Source: Bacteroidales bacterium UBA6117 (GTDB lineage: Bacteria > Bacteroidota > Bacteroidia > Bacteroidales > VadinHA17). Taken from it: a stretch of 36,629 bases of DNA. Position 1 is the first letter of the stretch; each line of letters starts with the position of its first letter. Location: contig DIWB01000055.1 of the NCBI GenBank assembly GCA_002428385.1, positions 3,139-39,767 of the forward strand. Reading direction: 5' to 3'. Under the pieces are notes generated by a model that ran no database searches, had not been told where the DNA came from, and saw nothing but the letters and a program-made list of their open reading frames with translations. Made by a program: the position numbers and the translations under genes. Shown piece by piece: positions 32,471-36,629 of this stretch.

Positions 32471-33651
32471 AAAGACTATTGACTGCGGTTTTTGTCCTGT
32501 CGGTCTTATTTTCTGACACCGGCGCACAGACAAGGAAGGAGCTTGAAGAGCAGCGCCAAAAGACTCTTCAGGAAATTTCCTATGTCGACAATATGCTTAA
32601 GGAGACGTCAAAGGAAAAGAAGGAGAGCCTCAATGAGCTCAATATGATCAGCAGGAAGCTGAATCTGAGAGAATCGGTGGTTAAGGGATTGCAGGACGAG
32701 ATTTCGCTTCTGAATGACAGGATAGATCTCAACAATCTGGCTATCGGAATGATGGAAGAAGATCTTAAGATCCTTAAAAAGGAATATGAACAGGCCTTGC
32801 TTAGTTCTTTCAGGTCGTCAAAGGCAAATAATGAAATTGCATATATTCTTTCGGCAAAGGATTTCAACCAGGGCTATAAGCGATTGAAATATTTGCAGCA
32901 GGTTACCAAGTTCAGGAGGAAGGAATCTGAAATCATAATGGAACTGAAGAGTGAGATTGAATTGTCGAGGAAGAAAATGGAGGAGGACCTGGCCAGGATT
33001 TCGTTGTTGAAAACCAGGGAGGAACAGCAGAAGTATCTGCTGCAGGATGAGAAAAACAAGCAGCAAAGGATAGTAAAGACTCTTGGCAGCAAGGAAGCCC
33101 AGCTGCAGCGGGACCTTGATGAAAAACGAAGGATTGCAAGAAGGATTGAGAGCGAGATAAACAAGCTGATAGAGGAGGAGAAGATGAAGACTGTTACATC
33201 CGAGCTCAGCGCTGAGCAGAGAGTTCTCAGTGATAATTTTATGGAGAATAAGGGGAAGCTGCCCTGGCCCGTTGAGAAGGGCATAATAACCGGACATTTC
33301 GGTCTCCAGAAACACCCTGTGCTCAAATACGTTACTGAAGAGAATATAGATATTGAGATTACAAGTTCGGGAAGCACTCCGGTAAAATCTGTTTTCAGGG
33401 GAGAGGTTGCACAGGTATTCACGATAAGGGGAGCCAATATGGCGGTAATAATAAGGCATGGAAAATACCGGACTGTTTATCAGAATATCATTGAAGTAAG
33501 GGTAAAGAAGGGCGACAAGGTTCAAACGGGTCAGGTAATAGGACGTGTTTTTAATGACAAGGATGACGGAGACAAGGCCGTGCTCAAATTTATGATCTTT
33601 GATGAGACTGATAAATTGGATCCTGAATTGTGGATTTCAAAAAATAATTAG
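32467..33651 (+). CDS. EnvC-like murein hydrolase activator, degenerate M23 domain
   Basis: The 394-residue protein has a signal peptide (ending at DTGAQ), a long coiled coil (about 22-250) and a C-terminal LytM/M23 domain. The zinc ligands are not conserved: the HxGID segment reads EENIDI, the YxH segment reads YQNI, and the HLHF segment reads LKFM. This is the pattern of EnvC, which does not cut peptidoglycan itself but activates amidases at division. The gene shares a transcript with the TPR and DUF4292 lipoproteins, so an envelope or division function is likely. Confidence 0.88.
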   Translation: MKRLLTAVFVLSVLFSDTGAQTRKELEEQRQKTLQEISYVDNMLKETSKEKKESLNELNMISRKLNLRESVVKGLQDEISLLNDRIDLNNLAIGMMEEDLKILKKEYEQALLSSFRSSKANNEIAYILSAKDFNQGYKRLKYLQQVTKFRRKESEIIMELKSEIELSRKKMEEDLARISLLKTREEQQKYLLQDEKNKQQRIVKTLGSKEAQLQRDLDEKRRIARRIESEINKLIEEEKMKTVTSELSAEQRVLSDNFMENKGKLPWPVEKGIITGHFGLQKHPVLKYVTEENIDIEITSSGSTPVKSVFRGEVAQVFTIRGANMAVIIRHGKYRTVYQNIIEVRVKKGDKVQTGQVIGRVFNDKDDGDKAVLKFMIFDETDKLDPELWISKNN

Positions 33652-33660
33652 AAATTGCAT

Positions 33661-33668
33661 TATTTTTG
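33661..33668 (+). promoter_or_regulatory. TAnnTTTG -7 element before the ATPase-ybeY-mnmG genes
   Basis: TATTTTTG is an exact match, ten bases after the EnvC-like stop and 26 before the ATG at 33694. It may give an internal promoter for the last three genes. Confidence 0.5.
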
Positions 33669-33693
33669 CGGGGCAAACAGAAATTAAGCTTTT

Positions 33694-34107
33694 ATGGCTA
33701 AAATGTACAAAAGATTGAAAGTTGAATCAAAGATGGCCAGTCTGAGAATAGTCGAAAATGCAATTGACGAAATGACGGGGGCAATTGGTATCAACCAGGA
33801 TAATTACGGCAAGATACTGGTGGCTACCCTCGAAGCTGTGAATAATGCCATAAAGCATGGGAACAAGGAAGTACCGGAGAAGCTGGTTGATGTGGTAATT
33901 GAGTACATCGACAATGAATTGAGGATTTCAGTCACCGATCAGGGGGAGGGTTTTGATCCGTCACGTATCCCCGATCCAACGCTTCCTTCAAATATTGAAG
34001 AGCTAAGCGGAAGAGGAGTGTTTCTGATGAGCAGGCTCTCCGATGCAATTACGTTCAATGAGAAGGGAAATAGTGTAACAATGAGCTTTAAGGAGGTAAC
34101 TGATTGA
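33694..34107 (+). CDS. RsbW-like ATP-binding (HATPase) anti-sigma-factor type protein
   Basis: The 137-residue protein consists of a single GHKL ATPase domain: ATLEAVNNAIKHGN (N box with the Mg-binding Asn), VTDQGEGFDPSRIPDP (G1 box), GRGVFLMSRLSD (G2 box). The family comprises serine kinases that control sigma factors through anti-sigma antagonists. No STAS-domain partner or sigma factor is adjacent. Its stop overlaps the ybeY start. Confidence 0.88.
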   Translation: MAKMYKRLKVESKMASLRIVENAIDEMTGAIGINQDNYGKILVATLEAVNNAIKHGNKEVPEKLVDVVIEYIDNELRISVTDQGEGFDPSRIPDPTLPSNIEELSGRGVFLMSRLSDAITFNEKGNSVTMSFKEVTD

Positions 34108-34532
34108 GCATCAGAATTTATTATGACCAGATAAATTACAGGATCCGCAAATCAAAGGAAATCAGACGATTTCTGGATAAGGTCATCAGGGATGAGAATA
34201 AGGTCCCGGGTGACCTTGTCTTTATTATATCGGATGATGAAACCGTGCTGAAGATTAACAGGGAGTTTCTTAAGCATGACTATTACACTGACGTAATAGC
34301 ATTTGACAAATCAGAGGACGGGCTTGTAAGCGGTGAAATTTTCATTAGTGTGGATACTGTCAGAGTGAACGCCAGGGAATGCAAATGCAGGGTTCAGGAA
34401 GAAGTTGTCAGGGTTATGATACACGGAGTGCTTCATCTGTGCGGTTACAGGGACGGAAGCCCGGAAGAGAGGAAGAGGATGTTTGAGATACAGGAAAAAA
34501 AGGTGGCGCAAATCAGAGAATCTTTGCTATGA
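34104..34532 (+). CDS. ybeY: Endoribonuclease YbeY
   Basis: The 142-residue protein has the zinc motif in MIHGVLHLCGYRD, with two of the three histidines visible and Asp/Gly in place of the third, as I recall from other Bacteroidota members. YbeY acts in rRNA maturation and ribosome quality control. The start is TTG at 34104 overlapping the ATPase stop; AGGAGG at 34091-34096, seven bases upstream, is one of the few clear ribosome-binding sites in the window and supports it. Its stop overlaps the mnmG start. Confidence 0.93.
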   Translation: MSIRIYYDQINYRIRKSKEIRRFLDKVIRDENKVPGDLVFIISDDETVLKINREFLKHDYYTDVIAFDKSEDGLVSGEIFISVDTVRVNARECKCRVQEEVVRVMIHGVLHLCGYRDGSPEERKRMFEIQEKKVAQIRESLL

Positions 34533-36403
34533 ATTTCAGATATGGAGTTATAGTTGTCGGAGGAGGACATGCAGGCTGTGAGGCGGCATATGCCGCTGCC
34601 AGGATGGGAGCAAGGACTTTGCTTATAACTATGGATATGACCAAGTTAGCGCAGATGTCATGTAATCCGGCAATGGGCGGGATTGCGAAGGGACAGATTA
34701 TCAGGGAGATAGATGCATTAGGAGGAATGAGCGGAATTATCACTGATGCAAGCATGGTGCAATTCCGGATGCTGAATCGCTCCAAGGGTCCGGCAATGTG
34801 GAGTCCCCGTGCACAGTGCGACAGGCAGGGATTCAGCATGGAATGGAGGAAGGTTCTTGAAAGGACAGACAATCTCTTCATATGGCAGGAACAGGCTCAA
34901 AGGATTATTACCGAGGGCAGCCGGGTAACCGGTGTTGAAACAGCATTTGGCACACGGTTTCTGGCAGATGCAGTTATCCTTACAAACGGCACTTTTCTCA
35001 ATGGGCTCATGCATGTAGGATTCAGGAATGTGAGGGGCGGACGATCGGGGGATGACTCGTCTACGGGTCTTAGCGAACAGCTGGCCGGGCTGGGATTCAA
35101 GGTGGAGAGATTAAAGACGGGAACCAGTGCCAGACTGGACGGCAGGACAATTGATTTCGGTGCAATGACTGAGCAGAAGGGTGATGAGGAAGGAAGAACG
35201 TTTTCATATATGGGAAGCGGCGGCGTGAAGGGTGAACAGCTTAGCTGCTATATGACACATACCAACGCTGATGTTCACGAGGAATTGAGAAAGGGATTGG
35301 AGTTCAGTCCGCTTTATACTGGAAGGATAAAAGGGGTTGGTCCGCGGTATTGTCCAAGCATAGAGACAAAGATTGTTACATTCACTGAGAAGGATTCTCA
35401 TCAGCTTTTTGTAGAGCCGGAAGGGAGGGATACGACAGAGTATTACCTGAACGGATTTGCAAGCAGTTTACCTTTGGACGTTCAGATAAATGCTCTGAGG
35501 AAAGTGAAGGGTCTGGAAAGAGTAGAGATCTTCAGACCGGGATATGCAATTGAGTATGATTTTTTCCAGCCGACCCAGCTTAAGCATACGCTGGAAACAA
35601 AGAAGGTTGAGGGACTGTATTTTGCCGGACAGATAAACGGAACTACAGGATATGAAGAAGCCGCAGCTCAGGGAATAATGGCGGGAATAAATGCTGTCCG
35701 TAAAATAGCCGGAAAGGAAGAGGTTGTTCTCGGACGTGATGAGTCATATATAGGAGTCTTGATTGATGACCTGGTAACAAAAGGAATTGACGAGCCGTAC
35801 AGAATGTTTACGGCCAGGGCAGAATACAGAATTTTACTCAGGCAGGACAATGCTGACGAAAGACTGACATTGAAGGGATACGAAATAGGACTTGCTGATA
35901 AGGCAAGGGTTGACAGACTGGGGCAGAAGACAAGAATGGTGGAAGGAGTGATAAGATTCCTTGAGGATAGCAGGCTGGAGCCGGATAGAATTGCATCTTT
36001 TCTTGATAGGGTGGGAACAGCAGCAATTAATCAGAAAACGAAAGCGATAAACATTGCTGCCAGGCCACAGGTAACAGTTAAGGATCTTCTTAACGAGATT
36101 GCTCCGGATTATCTGTTGAAGCTTGCTGAAAGCGGAATGGATAGCGAAGTTCTGGAATCGGCCGGGATCAGGATCAAGTATGAAGGCTACATTCAGCGTG
36201 AAAAGATTATAGCAGAAAAGATAAAGCGTCTGGATCGTGTAAAGATCCCACCTGACATTGACTACTCGGAATTATTTTCAATCTCTACTGAAGGACGGCA
36301 GAAGCTGGCAAGGATAAATCCGGAGACCATTGGCCAGGCCGGACGGATAAGCGGAGTTTCCCCATCGGATGTAAATATTCTGCTTATGTATCTGGGGAGA
36401 TAG
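34529..36403 (+). CDS. mnmG: tRNA uridine-5-carboxymethylaminomethyl(34) synthesis enzyme MnmG
   Basis: MnmG (GidA) is the FAD-dependent partner of MnmE and modifies the wobble uridine of several tRNAs. The 624-residue length is standard. Motifs: FAD-binding VVGGGHAGCEAA at the N terminus, CNPAMGGIAKGQIIREIDALGG, FAGQINGTTGYEEAAAQG, RAEYRILLRQDNAD and the C-terminal helical domain ending GVSPSDVNILLMYLGR. In many bacteria gidA lies close to the replication origin; a parS-like palindrome directly follows. It ends in TAG. Confidence 0.97.
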   Translation: MNFRYGVIVVGGGHAGCEAAYAAARMGARTLLITMDMTKLAQMSCNPAMGGIAKGQIIREIDALGGMSGIITDASMVQFRMLNRSKGPAMWSPRAQCDRQGFSMEWRKVLERTDNLFIWQEQAQRIITEGSRVTGVETAFGTRFLADAVILTNGTFLNGLMHVGFRNVRGGRSGDDSSTGLSEQLAGLGFKVERLKTGTSARLDGRTIDFGAMTEQKGDEEGRTFSYMGSGGVKGEQLSCYMTHTNADVHEELRKGLEFSPLYTGRIKGVGPRYCPSIETKIVTFTEKDSHQLFVEPEGRDTTEYYLNGFASSLPLDVQINALRKVKGLERVEIFRPGYAIEYDFFQPTQLKHTLETKKVEGLYFAGQINGTTGYEEAAAQGIMAGINAVRKIAGKEEVVLGRDESYIGVLIDDLVTKGIDEPYRMFTARAEYRILLRQDNADERLTLKGYEIGLADKARVDRLGQKTRMVEGVIRFLEDSRLEPDRIASFLDRVGTAAINQKTKAINIAARPQVTVKDLLNEIAPDYLLKLAESGMDSEVLESAGIRIKYEGYIQREKIIAEKIKRLDRVKIPPDIDYSELFSISTEGRQKLARINPETIGQAGRISGVSPSDVNILLMYLGR

Positions 36404-36419
36404 GGTTCCACGTGGAACA
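36404..36419. promoter_or_regulatory. parS-like ParB-binding site
   Basis: GGTTCCACGTGGAACA starts at the base after the mnmG stop codon. The inner 14 bases (36405-36418) are a perfect palindrome. ParB binds the 16-bp consensus TGTTTCACGTGAAACA, and the variant with TTCCACGTGGAA is familiar in other bacteria; the match here has one mismatch to TGTTCCACGTGGAACA. parS sites cluster near replication origins. Confidence 0.8.
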
Positions 36420-36579
36420 ATCCAAATTTCAAACTGGTACTTTTTTGCACCTGGATATTTCTTCTCATTAATAAATAGGATAGAGATATCCCCCCAGCAA
36501 TTTCTATGTAGTACCGTATTAAGCAATTCAGCATAAGATCCTCTGTTGCACAGAAAGCAATATAATCATCTTGTTATTG

Positions 36580-36593
36580 GAAGATCGATCTTC
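36580..36593. repeat. 14-bp perfect palindrome
   Basis: GAAGATCGATCTTC is a perfect 14-bp inverted repeat in the gap after mnmG, 161 bp beyond the parS-like site. No regulator or gene is visible beside it. The rest of the gap (36420-36579) shows nothing recognisable. Confidence 0.6.
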
Positions 36594-36605
36594 TTTATGT
36601 TATTT

Positions 36606-36629
36606 AACCACAGAGAACACAGAGAAGCA
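36606..36629. repeat. AACACAGAG tandem array, cut by window edge
   Basis: AACCACAGAG, AACACAGAG and the beginning of a further unit follow each other with a period of about nine, up to the last base of the window. The array may continue beyond the edge. The CAGAG core resembles the TCGCAGAG family at 4256-4297. Confidence 0.6.

Noticed and set aside
36262..36534. Short frames on the minus strand after mnmG
   Set aside because: They run across the mnmG 3' end and the parS-like palindrome, with no recognisable family or start context.

Overview
The window looks like a chromosomal segment of a free-living member of the Bacteroidota, probably Bacteroidales-like. The gene set supports this: a DUF4292 lipoprotein, an EnvC-like M23 protein, a PurF paralogue starting SGFFG, lipoproteins throughout, and a Tat-type Gfo/Idh/MocA oxidoreductase. 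So does the promoter element TAnnTTTG, which sits at a sensible distance upstream of many genes. Shine-Dalgarno sequences are mostly absent. No phage, transposase, integrase or CRISPR array is visible.

Layout. Positions 1-2400: the 5' end of a tRNA on the minus strand, then pruA (1-pyrroline-5-carboxylate dehydrogenase) and a small Cys-rich DUF3795 protein. 2400-9200: a secreted Gfo/Idh/MocA oxidoreductase; divergently, a translationally coupled pair of lipoproteins (CotH-type kinase and parallel beta-helix protein); then a CNNM/CorC membrane protein. 9182-14899: a minus-strand glycan-degradation cluster read YciI, GH20 hexosaminidase, esterase, GH2 hydrolase. 15030-20827: patatin phospholipase, a PurF-like gene broken by an in-frame amber codon, a coiled-coil membrane protein, hemW, a VanZ-like protein, an Rrf2 regulator and rpiB. 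An AT-rich gap of about 840 bp (20828-21666) contains a GC-rich block able to fold. 21667-27929: nadA, a MORN-repeat protein, ruvB, a Crp/Fnr regulator, pheS and a lipoprotein cyclophilin. 28091-36403: eight plus-strand genes, nearly all overlapping at start/stop codons: flippase, dut, TPR lipoprotein, DUF4292 lipoprotein, EnvC-like protein, then an RsbW-like ATPase, ybeY and mnmG. A 14-bp perfect palindrome matching the ParB-binding site parS begins directly after the mnmG stop codon.

The most unusual property lies between the genes. At least nine short tandem arrays, mostly of 7-bp units and from six unrelated sequence families (ATGCGGT, CCTCATN, CTGGTTN, AAAGGCGY, TCGCAGAG, AACACAGAG), sit only in intergenic DNA and often touch stop codons. 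Two further intergenic loci (2481-2574 and 8898-9094) are clusters of GC-rich hairpins whose loops are alike while the stems differ. Together they suggest an intergenic repeat system resembling the short tandemly repeated repetitive (STRR) heptamers of cyanobacteria and REP-like hairpins. The other leading observations are the amber-interrupted PurF paralogue, which also lacks the catalytic cysteine, the parS site, and the candidate structured RNA at about 21030-21135.
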